Shown: positions 16,148 through 23,722 of the stretch, piece by piece
Layout of the letters: each line of letters opens with the position of its first letter
Numbering within the stretch: position 1 is the stretch's first letter
Assembly (NCBI RefSeq): GCF_001436395.1
Contig: NZ_AZGJ01000014.1
Location: forward strand, 1-44,962
DNA length: 44,962 bases
Origin: Secundilactobacillus malefermentans DSM 5705 = KCTC 3548
Lineage (GTDB): Bacteria > Bacillota > Bacilli > Lactobacillales > Lactobacillaceae
Direction of reading: 5' to 3'
Notes under the pieces: generated by a model
Told to the model about the DNA's origin: nothing
Databases searched by the model: none
The model's input: only the letters and a program-made list of their open reading frames with translations
Made by a program: the position numbers and the translations under genes

Positions 16148-16459
16148 TACGATTAATTCAATTTCACCTTTACGCGCCGCAAAATTAATCCCCAATAACG
16201 GCTCCGTCAAAATTTTTTGGTATTCGGAAAGAACCTCATCTGGTAGCGGTGTGTGTACACTAAGTTCCATGATGAGTGAATCTGCAGAATCCACACTCGA
16301 AAAATCAATAAACAGCCTAATCTTATTGATTACATCGTGAAAGAGCTCCGTCAGAATTGCGTTTGGCTTCCCCTCCGTGTCGGTAATCAGAATCCGGTTT
16401 ATCGTCAAATTTTGATGGTCAATTGTTGTCATCTTCAAGACATCAAACAGTGTGTTCAT
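16142..16459 (-). CDS. Conserved hypothetical protein
   Basis: A 105-residue soluble protein beginning MNTLFDVLKMTTIDHQNL, mildly acidic, with alternating beta and helical patterns and no signal or membrane segment. I do not recognise the family. AAGGAAT lies before the ATG. It is followed by a shared terminator and preceded by a short gap after mutY, with no operon partner. Confidence 0.75.
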   Translation of the reverse strand: MNTLFDVLKMTTIDHQNLTINRILITDTEGKPNAILTELFHDVINKIRLFIDFSSVDSADSLIMELSVHTPLPDEVLSEYQKILTEPLLGINFAARKGEIELIVK

Positions 16460-16523
16460 CTAGATTCCTTCTTCCGTTTGTCCTAAGTTGTTGGCTTAAT
16501 TATACACATCAATCCTCAAAGGG

Positions 16524-17642
16524 TCATCTATTTACTCGTTCTTTATCAAAAGCTGCAAACAATTTAACTTGAACTTTTGGAATGGGTAAGTCATTTAAAT
16601 CCGTTTGGGAAACTAATTTTCCCGGGAAATTGCTTAAGTCTGGGGCCTTTTGAAGCTCAGCTCTGTAAAGCTTAATTTGCCATTTTTGATGCGTAAAGGT
16701 ATGGGTCACGTCCTTCACATCAGCATCATCAAATTGAACCTTTAGCCCATACTCGTCTGCCACTATCTGATTCAAAGCCTCTACAATAGTTAATTTAGGC
16801 TGTTTCTCTAAGAATTCCGTCACCGTTTCTTCGGAAATGAGCGGAAATGCCCATAAATCAGCTAGCATCCCCTTACTTGGCCGCTTTGTCAGTAAAACGC
16901 TGGTAGCTACCTCGATGACTAAGCCAAATTTTCGCTTTAACACGGGCCGAGGCTTTTTCGTTTTAACCGGATAACTTTCCTCAACCCCATCCAAATAAGC
17001 TTGATTAAATGCTCGAACGGGTGAATGCGCCGAATCTGGATTTGCAGCACTCATGTAGGACGAGCCCAAATCCATGATTGCCTGATTAAAATCGCCGGGC
17101 CGGGTTGGTGAGACAATCGGTTGCAGAATTTCTTCAAATAGGTGCCGCGTTTGGGGCTTGGCAATGTCCGCATCAATTTCAAGCAGCCTGGCAAACACTC
17201 TAAACGCATTCCCATCGATTGCAGGCACAACTTCACCAAACGAAATACTAGCAATTGCACCAGCCGTATACGGCCCAATTCCGGCTAATTTTTGCAATCC
17301 AACCGCCGTATTAGGCCATTTACCTTCGTAATCAAACACAACTTGTTTGGCGGCTTTTTGTAAATTTCTAGCTCGTGAATAATACCCGAGTCCTTCCCAC
17401 ATTTTCATTAAATCATTTTCGGCCGCGTTTGCTAAAGCCTCAATCGTCGGGAATCGCTTCATAAACCGCTCATAATACGGAATCACCGTCTTAACCTGCG
17501 TTTGTTGCAACATGATTTCCGAAATCCAGACGTGATATGGGTCATGATCTTGACGCCATGGTAGATGCCGTTTTTCTTGATCGTACCAAGCTAAAAGAGT
17601 GTCTTGAAAAGCTGCTATTCTATTTTTGGACCAGTTGATCAC
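16524..17642 (-). CDS. mutY: A/G-specific adenine glycosylase MutY lacking the Fe-S cluster
   Basis: A 372-residue base-excision repair enzyme removing A opposite 8-oxoG. The catalytic Glu42 lies in SEIMLQQTQV, the helix-hairpin-helix is LAGIGPYTAGAI (119-130) and Asp143 is in AIDGNAFR. The C-terminal NUDIX-like domain (about 230-365) recognises 8-oxoG. The four-Cys loop that normally holds 4Fe-4S after the HhH region is replaced by SYMSAANPDSAHSP (195-208) with no cysteine at all. Cluster-less MutY is known from some lactobacilli. The GTG start has GGAGG upstream and overlaps the stop of the MerR-type gene by 4 bases. Confidence 0.95.
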   Translation of the reverse strand: MINWSKNRIAAFQDTLLAWYDQEKRHLPWRQDHDPYHVWISEIMLQQTQVKTVIPYYERFMKRFPTIEALANAAENDLMKMWEGLGYYSRARNLQKAAKQVVFDYEGKWPNTAVGLQKLAGIGPYTAGAIASISFGEVVPAIDGNAFRVFARLLEIDADIAKPQTRHLFEEILQPIVSPTRPGDFNQAIMDLGSSYMSAANPDSAHSPVRAFNQAYLDGVEESYPVKTKKPRPVLKRKFGLVIEVATSVLLTKRPSKGMLADLWAFPLISEETVTEFLEKQPKLTIVEALNQIVADEYGLKVQFDDADVKDVTHTFTHQKWQIKLYRAELQKAPDLSNFPGKLVSQTDLNDLPIPKVQVKLFAAFDKERVNR

Positions 17643-18349
17643 TTATTTTCCTCCACTTTGGCTTCTAGTGTGATAATCACATCGTTTAATTGATCGTCGG
17701 CAGGATTGGTTGGCACCACTTGTTCAAGAATGTCAGAAACTAAACTCAACCCGAGGTGGACTGCATGCCTTGTTAGCTCGTCTATGGCTTCTACCAAATG
17801 ATCGATGCCAACAAACGTTTCTATTAAGTAATTGCCTGCTGGAAGCTCAATTGTTTCACTCGTTTTCCGTGAGGCGCTCGTCACTTGCCTTGCTGAATCA
17901 TTTGTTGTTTGCGCAAACAGCTGGCTAACATCTGCTAGGGTAACTTGTTCATCATCCGTCACCTGCTGAAAGTACCGTGTCTGTTTGGCTTCAATTACAA
18001 AGTTTTCGTTTGCAACCGGTGCGGAACTTAAGTCAATCAATCGCTGCTTCGTCTCAGTTAACGTTTGAATTTGTTGCGCTATTTCGAGGACTTTTTTCTC
18101 GAAGTAGGTTTTTAATTCGCCAACATTCCGATTTCTCTGCAATTTAATTTCCGCCGGTGAAACGCCCACGGTCATCAATTGTTGAATTAATTCAGCGATT
18201 ACCAACTGTTCAACGCGATATCGTTTATTGCCATTTTTGTCCCTTTTAATTGGACTAAACAAATCAATTTCATCTAAATGGGCAAGTTCGCTTTTGGTCA
18301 AATTGACCATTTTAGCAAACTGACCCGTTGTCAATTCTCCTTTTTTCAA
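17639..18349 (-). CDS. MerR-family transcriptional regulator
   Basis: A 236-residue protein. The winged HTH (about 6-50, TTGQFAKMVNLTKSELAHLDEIDLFSPIKRD then GNKRYRVEQL) is MerR-like. A coiled-coil linker (about 75-105, rich in Glu and Gln) follows, then a C-terminal effector-like domain with a GyrI/BltR-like character. The TTG start has GAGGTG upstream. The end overlaps mutY, and the divergent oppA gene starts 94 bp away, so it could regulate oppA or itself. No metal-binding Cys pattern is seen, making a drug or metabolite ligand more likely than a metal. Confidence 0.8.
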   Translation of the reverse strand: MKKGELTTGQFAKMVNLTKSELAHLDEIDLFSPIKRDKNGNKRYRVEQLVIAELIQQLMTVGVSPAEIKLQRNRNVGELKTYFEKKVLEIAQQIQTLTETKQRLIDLSSAPVANENFVIEAKQTRYFQQVTDDEQVTLADVSQLFAQTTNDSARQVTSASRKTSETIELPAGNYLIETFVGIDHLVEAIDELTRHAVHLGLSLVSDILEQVVPTNPADDQLNDVIITLEAKVEENK

Positions 18350-18378
18350 GGAACACCTCGTTTCCCGTGGCTACAAGC

Positions 18379-18407
18379 TTGACACGCCTTATTCTGTCCC
18401 CTATTAT
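18379..18407 (+). promoter_or_regulatory. Promoter of the first oppA gene
   Basis: TTGACA (18379-18384), 17-bp spacer, TATTAT (18402-18407). Near-consensus, so it may be active without the 19-bp distortion typical of MerR activation. Confidence 0.7.
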
Positions 18408-18443
18408 CAAACTTAGGAGAACATTCGTAAAGGGGTGGTGAAG

Positions 18444-20114
18444 ATGCACCAACGTCGCATTTTAATGAGCATCGTATTTTTGAGTGTGAGTTTATTTATT
18501 GTGGGGTGTACCGCCGCTCCCGAAAAGCCTCAACAAAAGACTGACGATAAGGGCGTAATGACCCAAAGACAGGTCCTTAACATTTCCGAAACCAAACCAT
18601 TAGACACCATTGATATTTCAAAGGCAACCGGGTTTGGTAAGCTTGCTAATTCTACTGAGGGCCTTTACCGTCAGGGCGAAAGTGGCAGCATCGATCCTGG
18701 TTTGGCAAGTAAAACGGCCATCTCTAACAATGGTAGGCGCTACACGTTCACAATTAGGAAGAATGCTCGCTGGAGTAATGGTCAAGCCATTACAGCGCAG
18801 GATTTCGTCTATTCATGGAAACGAACGCTACATTCTGAAACTAAATCTGATTATACAGATTTATTCATTGGAATCAAAAATGCTGCTGCCATTGCCCACC
18901 ACCATATGTCGGTCAACCGGCTTGGCGTCAAAGCGCAGGGTAAGCGAACCTTAGTGGTAAATTTGGAACACCCAATTATCTATTTTCAATCGCTGATGGC
19001 TTACCCACTTTTTGCCCCGCAAAATGCCGAAATCATCAAAAAAAGTGGATCCCGCTTTGCATCAACTGCCAGTAACCAAGTCTATTCTGGGCCGTTCAAG
19101 CTCATTAACTGGAAAAAAGGCGACCAGTCGCGGACCCTTGTCCCTAATCCTTACTATTGGGACCGAAAGCACGTTTATCTTTCCAAAATATCAATCAGAA
19201 CCATTTCGAGTCCCTCTAGGTCGCTATCTTTGTACAGGGACCGAAAATTAGATTCAGTCGAACTGATTGGCAGACAAATCAAAAATAATTTTAGACGAAT
19301 GGATTATACGATTCGTCCCTACTCAATGATGATGTTTCTCTCGTATAATTTTAGGAATTCAACGGGCAGTCAACGTCAGCTACTTAATAACAAAGACTTT
19401 CGACTAGCTTTGTCCCATGCCATAGATCGAAAAAAATTAATCTATGACGGATTGCAAAATGTTTCATTAGCACCGCGTGGCTTTGTCACAACTGGCCTAA
19501 GCCGGGAAGTGAAATCGGGTGCTGATTTTGCGGGTGTCCAGCGTGCTTCAAGCACCGTAACCGGTTCAACCAAGAAGGCAAAGACTGAATGGCAGAATGC
19601 ACTCAACCAACTCAATCGAAAATCAGCAACGATTAAAATTGTCGTGGTCAATTCCCAATTAAATCACCTTCTGGCAACTAACTTGAAGGAGCAGCTTGAA
19701 AATAACCTGCCGGGACTAACCATCAAATTTAATTTTGAGCCAACCACAGAAGCGGTCACTAACACCTTTAAATCAGGAAATGCCGATCTCATGATTTCTG
19801 GTTGGGGCGCCGATTTTTCGGATCCAATCTCATTTCTTCAGATTATGTCCTCGCGCAATCCCTATAATTATGGTGGCTGGACAAATAAGGAATACGACAA
19901 GCTTGTCTTATCAGCCATCAGTAATTCCGACAATGACGCTAGTCAACGTTGGAACACGATGCTAAAAGCCGATGAAATTTTGATGAAGGATCAGGGTGTG
20001 ACCCCGCTTTATCAGCAAGTCCACTCATACTTAGTTAATCCGCATTTGAATGGCGTTGTCTTCAACTCAACGGGTGTGTCTGCGGATTATAAGGGCGCTT
20101 ATTTTGTGAAATAA
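18444..20114 (+). CDS. Oligopeptide-binding lipoprotein OppA-like (orphan)
   Basis: A family 5 solute-binding protein of about 556 residues. The signal peptide ends in the lipobox IVGC (Cys22 from this start). The family hallmarks are the early LDTIDISKATGFG, a W-SNGQAITAQDFVYSWKR stretch near 115 and WGADFSDPISFLQ near 455. It captures peptides outside the membrane for an Opp ABC importer, but no oppBCDF genes are adjacent. GTG codons at 18435 and 18438 are in frame; AGGGG favours the ATG at 18444. It is paralogous to the product at 23723. Confidence 0.93.
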   Translation: MHQRRILMSIVFLSVSLFIVGCTAAPEKPQQKTDDKGVMTQRQVLNISETKPLDTIDISKATGFGKLANSTEGLYRQGESGSIDPGLASKTAISNNGRRYTFTIRKNARWSNGQAITAQDFVYSWKRTLHSETKSDYTDLFIGIKNAAAIAHHHMSVNRLGVKAQGKRTLVVNLEHPIIYFQSLMAYPLFAPQNAEIIKKSGSRFASTASNQVYSGPFKLINWKKGDQSRTLVPNPYYWDRKHVYLSKISIRTISSPSRSLSLYRDRKLDSVELIGRQIKNNFRRMDYTIRPYSMMMFLSYNFRNSTGSQRQLLNNKDFRLALSHAIDRKKLIYDGLQNVSLAPRGFVTTGLSREVKSGADFAGVQRASSTVTGSTKKAKTEWQNALNQLNRKSATIKIVVVNSQLNHLLATNLKEQLENNLPGLTIKFNFEPTTEAVTNTFKSGNADLMISGWGADFSDPISFLQIMSSRNPYNYGGWTNKEYDKLVLSAISNSDNDASQRWNTMLKADEILMKDQGVTPLYQQVHSYLVNPHLNGVVFNSTGVSADYKGAYFVK

Positions 20115-20134
20115 GAACCTAACACAGTACAAAT

Positions 20135-20170
20135 AAAGGTCATGACGTGGTTGGGCGTCATGACCTTTCT
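20135..20170 (+). terminator. Bidirectional terminator between oppA and lysA
   Basis: AAAGGTCATGACG pairs with CGTCATGACCTTT around an 8-nt loop, three bases from the lysA stop. Confidence 0.88.
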
Positions 20171-20172
20171 CT

Positions 20173-21477
20173 TTACAATTTTTTATCTAATCTTACTAAA
20201 TCATCAAAACTTTCTCGTTCAACAACTAGTTTTGCTTTGCCTTTTTCAACGAATACCACGGCTGGTCGCGGATTACGATTATAGTTTGAGGCCATTGAAT
20301 ACCCGTAAGCCCCTGTATCTAAAATGGCAATCACATCCCCAGCCTTCGTTTCAGGAAGTGGTTGATTTTGAATTAAAATATCTCCTGACTCACAATATTT
20401 TCCAGCAATTCTAACCGTTTCAACGGGTTTGGCTAATGGATTATTTGCCAGCACCGCTTCATATTCTGCCTGATAAAGCGCGGGTCGAATGTTATCACCC
20501 ATTCCGCCATCCACAGCAACGTAAGGCTTGATACCGGGAACGTCTTTGCGGGAACCAATCGTATAAAGGGAATATCCAGCGGGACCCACGATTGAGCGAC
20601 CGGGCTCAATCCAAATTTCAGGCGTGGCCAACTGGCGTTCAGTCGTACGAACCTTTACGGCCTTCACAATTGCGTCCACAAAGTCTTCTGGTGCAATTGG
20701 ATCGTCCGTTTCAGTGTAACGAATTCCAAAACCGCCACCGACATTGATCACCTTGGGTTCGTAACCCAATTCATCATGCCAATCTGCCACGGTGTCGACC
20801 AATTTGTTGGCTGCCATGACGAACCCGTTCACTTCAAAAATCTGAGACCCAATATGTGCGTGAACGCCAAGCATGTTCATCCGTGGTTCAGCAAGAACTT
20901 GTTTCAAAGCGTCCTGCGCCTGACCAGATTTAATATCAAAACCAAACTTACTATCTTCTTGGCCAGTTTGATCGTACTCGTGCGTATGGGCAGAAATCCC
21001 AGGGGTTACACGGAGCATAACGTTTATTTCAGCTGATTTCTCTGCCAAAATTGCTGACAACAGCTTAATTTCGTGAAAGTTATCCAGCATGATGACGCCA
21101 ACGTGCTGATCAACCGCCATTTCAAGCTCAGCAGTCGGCTTATTATTACCATGAAAGCTGACACTTTGCATCGGGAAATTTGCTTTCATCGCTGTGTAGA
21201 GTTCGCCGCCGGAGACAACATCAATGTGGCCATGCTCTTGCGCAATTAATTGATACATTGCAATGGTTGCGAAGGCTTTGCTGGCGTAACTAACCGCGTA
21301 ATCCACCTTATTTTGTTCAAAAACGGATCTGAATCGATGAATCTGATCCCGAATTGCAGTCACGTCGTATGCTACTAATGGTGTCCCGTATTGCTTGGCC
21401 AAATCAAGGGCATCTACACCATCAATGGCTAAGTGACCCGCTTGATTTACCTGTTCCCTACTTAATTGTTCGCTCAT
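20173..21477 (-). CDS. lysA: Diaminopimelate decarboxylase
   Basis: A 434-residue fold-III PLP enzyme making L-lysine from meso-diaminopimelate. PLP is bound by Lys67 in YASKAF; HAHIGSQ (206-212), GGGFGIRY and CESGD near 355 are conserved. The ATG follows TTGAGGG. It is the last gene of an apparent lplA-hypothetical-lysA operon (gaps of 36 and 19 bp). Other lysine-pathway genes are not in this window. The upstream partners give no obvious pathway link. Confidence 0.97.
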   Translation of the reverse strand: MSEQLSREQVNQAGHLAIDGVDALDLAKQYGTPLVAYDVTAIRDQIHRFRSVFEQNKVDYAVSYASKAFATIAMYQLIAQEHGHIDVVSGGELYTAMKANFPMQSVSFHGNNKPTAELEMAVDQHVGVIMLDNFHEIKLLSAILAEKSAEINVMLRVTPGISAHTHEYDQTGQEDSKFGFDIKSGQAQDALKQVLAEPRMNMLGVHAHIGSQIFEVNGFVMAANKLVDTVADWHDELGYEPKVINVGGGFGIRYTETDDPIAPEDFVDAIVKAVKVRTTERQLATPEIWIEPGRSIVGPAGYSLYTIGSRKDVPGIKPYVAVDGGMGDNIRPALYQAEYEAVLANNPLAKPVETVRIAGKYCESGDILIQNQPLPETKAGDVIAILDTGAYGYSMASNYNRNPRPAVVFVEKGKAKLVVERESFDDLVRLDKKL

Positions 21478-21496
21478 CGTTTAACCCTCAATCTCT

Positions 21497-21811
21497 CTAT
21501 TTGTCGGTTTCTGTTAGTCGTTGTTCCGCTAGTTTGAGTGCTTCATCACTGATGGCTGCTGAAGTAAACCGCTGCATTGGCGTAAAGCCATGGCGATCCT
21601 TAAACGCAACGGGCAAAGTCTTGATGACCGCAATTTCTAAATTATTTTCAGTTAAAAATACTTGTCCCAGTTTCTTAAATTTGCCCTTGGTATGTTTCCC
21701 AGTTCGCCAAGAATGAAAATTAAAGCCAGCCTCATCAATCACATACTGCCCGGATTGATTGGTCGTTACTGGAACGCCAATATACTGTGTTACCTCATAC
21801 TTGCCCTTCAC
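21497..21811 (-). CDS. Conserved hypothetical protein in the lysA operon
   Basis: A 104-residue basic protein with no signal or membrane segment. It starts MKGKYEVTQYIGVPV, with a central FNFHSWRTGKHTKGKFKKLG and a helical C terminus. I do not recognise a family. The GTG start is supported by GAGGCG at good spacing. It lies 19 bp before lysA and 36 bp after lplA, suggesting co-transcription. Confidence 0.75.
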   Translation of the reverse strand: MKGKYEVTQYIGVPVTTNQSGQYVIDEAGFNFHSWRTGKHTKGKFKKLGQVFLTENNLEIAVIKTLPVAFKDRHGFTPMQRFTSAAISDEALKLAEQRLTETDK

Positions 21812-21847
21812 TTGATCGCCTCAAATTTTAATTATTTTACTATTATA

Positions 21848-22879
21848 CTATTGCAAAATAAGCTTGGCGAGCTGATCTGGGCCATTTTCACCAATTGCGT
21901 GCTTCACGAACCGCTTATCGATTGCACGCGTAATTGCAGTTTCGTCTAGTGAGACGCCCGTCAATAGGTCCTGCAGCTTGTCCGCGTGCTTCCGTGAAAG
22001 GACATCGCCGTATACGGCCATTTTACTAATTTGATTATTTTCTGTCGCAAAATTAAAAACGATTGCTTTGTCATCAAAAGCTTGACGGCGATACTGACTA
22101 AATCCTGGATTGGAGCCGAAATTCCAATTATCCTGATTGTACTTTTCAGCCAACCGCTCATCAATAATCTGCCAATCTTTCTCGTTCAAATGATACGTTT
22201 CAATTTGATCTAAGCTGTCAACTTTGAAAAGCTTTAGGAGTAGCTGTTCTCGAAATTCTTCCGGAGTTAACTTCTGATAGTCAGCTGCTAAAAATGGTTT
22301 AACATTGGTGATATGACTACGGTTTGATTTAACCCACTTACCATGAATCTTTTCTTCAACGGGGTGAAGCGCGTTGCTTGCGGCGTCAATGTTCATGTCA
22401 AACATCAGGGTGCCACCAGCTGCATATCCGTCGCCGGCTTTCACCATCGTCATCCCCGTAAATTTATGATCATTAATAACCAAATCGCTCTTCCCGCGCA
22501 GAACTGCTTGTGAAGCTCCCAGCTCGTGTAAGGCATCCAAAACTGGTTGCGCGAACACGCCATAGTCGCCCCATTTGGCATTATCATCTGTTTCACCAAC
22601 GACGATATTCTCAAAAATTAAGTTTCCGCGATCATGGTACACGGCACCGCCTCCGGAAGAACGGCGCACCAATTTAATCTTATTTTCGATAAGATAGGGC
22701 ACGTTGACCTCAGCAAACACGTTCTGATTAACTCCAACAATGACTGCAGGATCATTAATGTACATGATTAGGCCATGGCCTGGCAGCTTTAAATCGTTAA
22801 TTAAATAGTTATCGAGTGATTGATTGACGATTGGATCATAAACGGGTTTACCGTTGCGACTAGTATCAATTAAAAACAT
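21848..22879 (-). CDS. lplA: Lipoate-protein ligase
   Basis: A 343-residue LplA-type ligase that activates free lipoate with ATP and attaches it to lipoyl domains. RRSSGGGAVYHD (72-83 from this start) is the lipoate-binding loop, and SDLVINDHKFTG contains the catalytic Lys. The C-terminal accessory domain (about 255-343) is present. AGGAGGAAA supports the ATG at 22879 rather than the in-frame start at 22894. It diverges from the GcvH-like gene, which is a likely substrate. Confidence 0.95.
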   Translation of the reverse strand: MFLIDTSRNGKPVYDPIVNQSLDNYLINDLKLPGHGLIMYINDPAVIVGVNQNVFAEVNVPYLIENKIKLVRRSSGGGAVYHDRGNLIFENIVVGETDDNAKWGDYGVFAQPVLDALHELGASQAVLRGKSDLVINDHKFTGMTMVKAGDGYAAGGTLMFDMNIDAASNALHPVEEKIHGKWVKSNRSHITNVKPFLAADYQKLTPEEFREQLLLKLFKVDSLDQIETYHLNEKDWQIIDERLAEKYNQDNWNFGSNPGFSQYRRQAFDDKAIVFNFATENNQISKMAVYGDVLSRKHADKLQDLLTGVSLDETAITRAIDKRFVKHAIGENGPDQLAKLILQ

Positions 22880-22939
22880 GAGTTTCCTCCTCATTAACGC
22901 GTGATTTAATACACTTAGTTTACTTTGTCACCGTATAAA

Positions 22940-22976
22940 AGTAAACGCTTCCCTTTCAGTAAAAATCCGTTATACT
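22940..22976 (+). promoter_or_regulatory. Possible promoter elements of the GcvH-like gene
   Basis: TATACT (22971-22976) is a good -10, but no clear -35 is present at 17 bp. AGTAAACGCTTCCC (22940-22953) resembles a cre site with two mismatches at fixed positions. Weak evidence. Confidence 0.3.
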
Positions 22977-23012
22977 TTAGGTAATATCTTTTCACAAAGG
23001 AGTATCGCACAA

Positions 23013-23405
23013 ATGACTAATTCACCACAACAAACTGGCTTCTGGGCAAAATTAAAATCATTCTTCACGGGTCACTCATCACGTTCGGCTGCTTTTGAGC
23101 CAACCGAAAAGGAAGGCGTCTGGTATTGGAAGAATCCGGATTCTGGAAATACGCTGGTCGGCCTGACAAAATTTGCCTATCAGGATATTGGAAACATTAC
23201 GTTTGTCGTTTATCCAACAGCTGAAGATTCTATTGAAACGGATGATGACCTGGTAGAATTAGAGGGCGACAAGGCCGTTGAGAATCTAAAGGCGCCCGTT
23301 TCAGGACACATTGTCAAACGAAACCAAGACCTGATTGATAATCCAGAAAAAATTTCAGAGCAGTCAGATCGTGATAACTGGTTGATGGAAATTACTGAAA
23401 ATTAA
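23013..23405 (+). CDS. GcvH-like lipoyl protein without a glycine cleavage operon
   Basis: A 130-residue protein. Residues 35-128 match the glycine cleavage H-protein fold, with the likely lipoylated Lys87 in ELEGDKAVENLKAPVSG. The N-terminal 30 residues are an extra basic/aromatic segment (WAKLKSFFTG) not found in standard GcvH. No gcvP or gcvT is nearby, and the partner gene across the promoter is lplA. It may therefore be a GcvH-like carrier used for lipoate relay or redox signalling rather than glycine cleavage (inference). AAGGAG precedes the ATG. Confidence 0.88.
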   Translation: MTNSPQQTGFWAKLKSFFTGHSSRSAAFEPTEKEGVWYWKNPDSGNTLVGLTKFAYQDIGNITFVVYPTAEDSIETDDDLVELEGDKAVENLKAPVSGHIVKRNQDLIDNPEKISEQSDRDNWLMEITEN

Positions 23406-23420
23406 GTTAAATGATGCCAA

Positions 23421-23456
23421 AAAGAGGACTAAATCCAATGGATTTAGTCCTCTTTC
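23421..23456. terminator. Strong hairpin after the GcvH-like gene
   Basis: A perfect 16-bp stem, AAAGAGGACTAAATCC with GGATTTAGTCCTCTTT, around AAT. The U-run is better when read leftwards, so it probably also ends the 47-codon gene at 23479. Confidence 0.92.
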
Positions 23457-23478
23457 AATAGTCAATGTTAGTTGGCAA

Positions 23479-23622
23479 TTAGTTTTCTTTTGCTAGTTTG
23501 TCGGCTTCTTCGTCAATCGTTGCAAAACCTGACTTAGTACGCTTTTGAGGATGCTTTGAGCGTTCCTCTTCTGCTTTTTCGATCATAGCTTTACGATCTG
23601 CTTTACTTACTTTTCCTGCCAT
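23479..23622 (-). CDS. Small conserved-looking protein, 47 residues
   Basis: Short gene. ATG at 23622 is preceded by AAAGAGGCG, and the TAA lies next to a strong terminator. The product (MAGKVSKADRKAMIEKAEEE then RSKHPQKRTKSGF and an acidic tail) is highly charged, probably helical or disordered, with no hydrophobic segment. I do not know its function. Gene-like signs are the ribosome site, isolation and the terminator. Confidence 0.7.
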   Translation of the reverse strand: MAGKVSKADRKAMIEKAEEERSKHPQKRTKSGFATIDEEADKLAKEN

Positions 23623-23722
23623 AAGCGATTCGCCTCTTTAATTTAGTTTGTGAGATAAAAACTCCACAACTCCACTGTATCACTTTTTCGGCAATGCGGC
23701 ACAAATTAGCTCTAATTAAATT

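Noticed and set aside
22940-22953. cre site controlling lplA/gcvH
   Set aside because: Two mismatches at fixed positions; kept only as a low-confidence note with the promoter.
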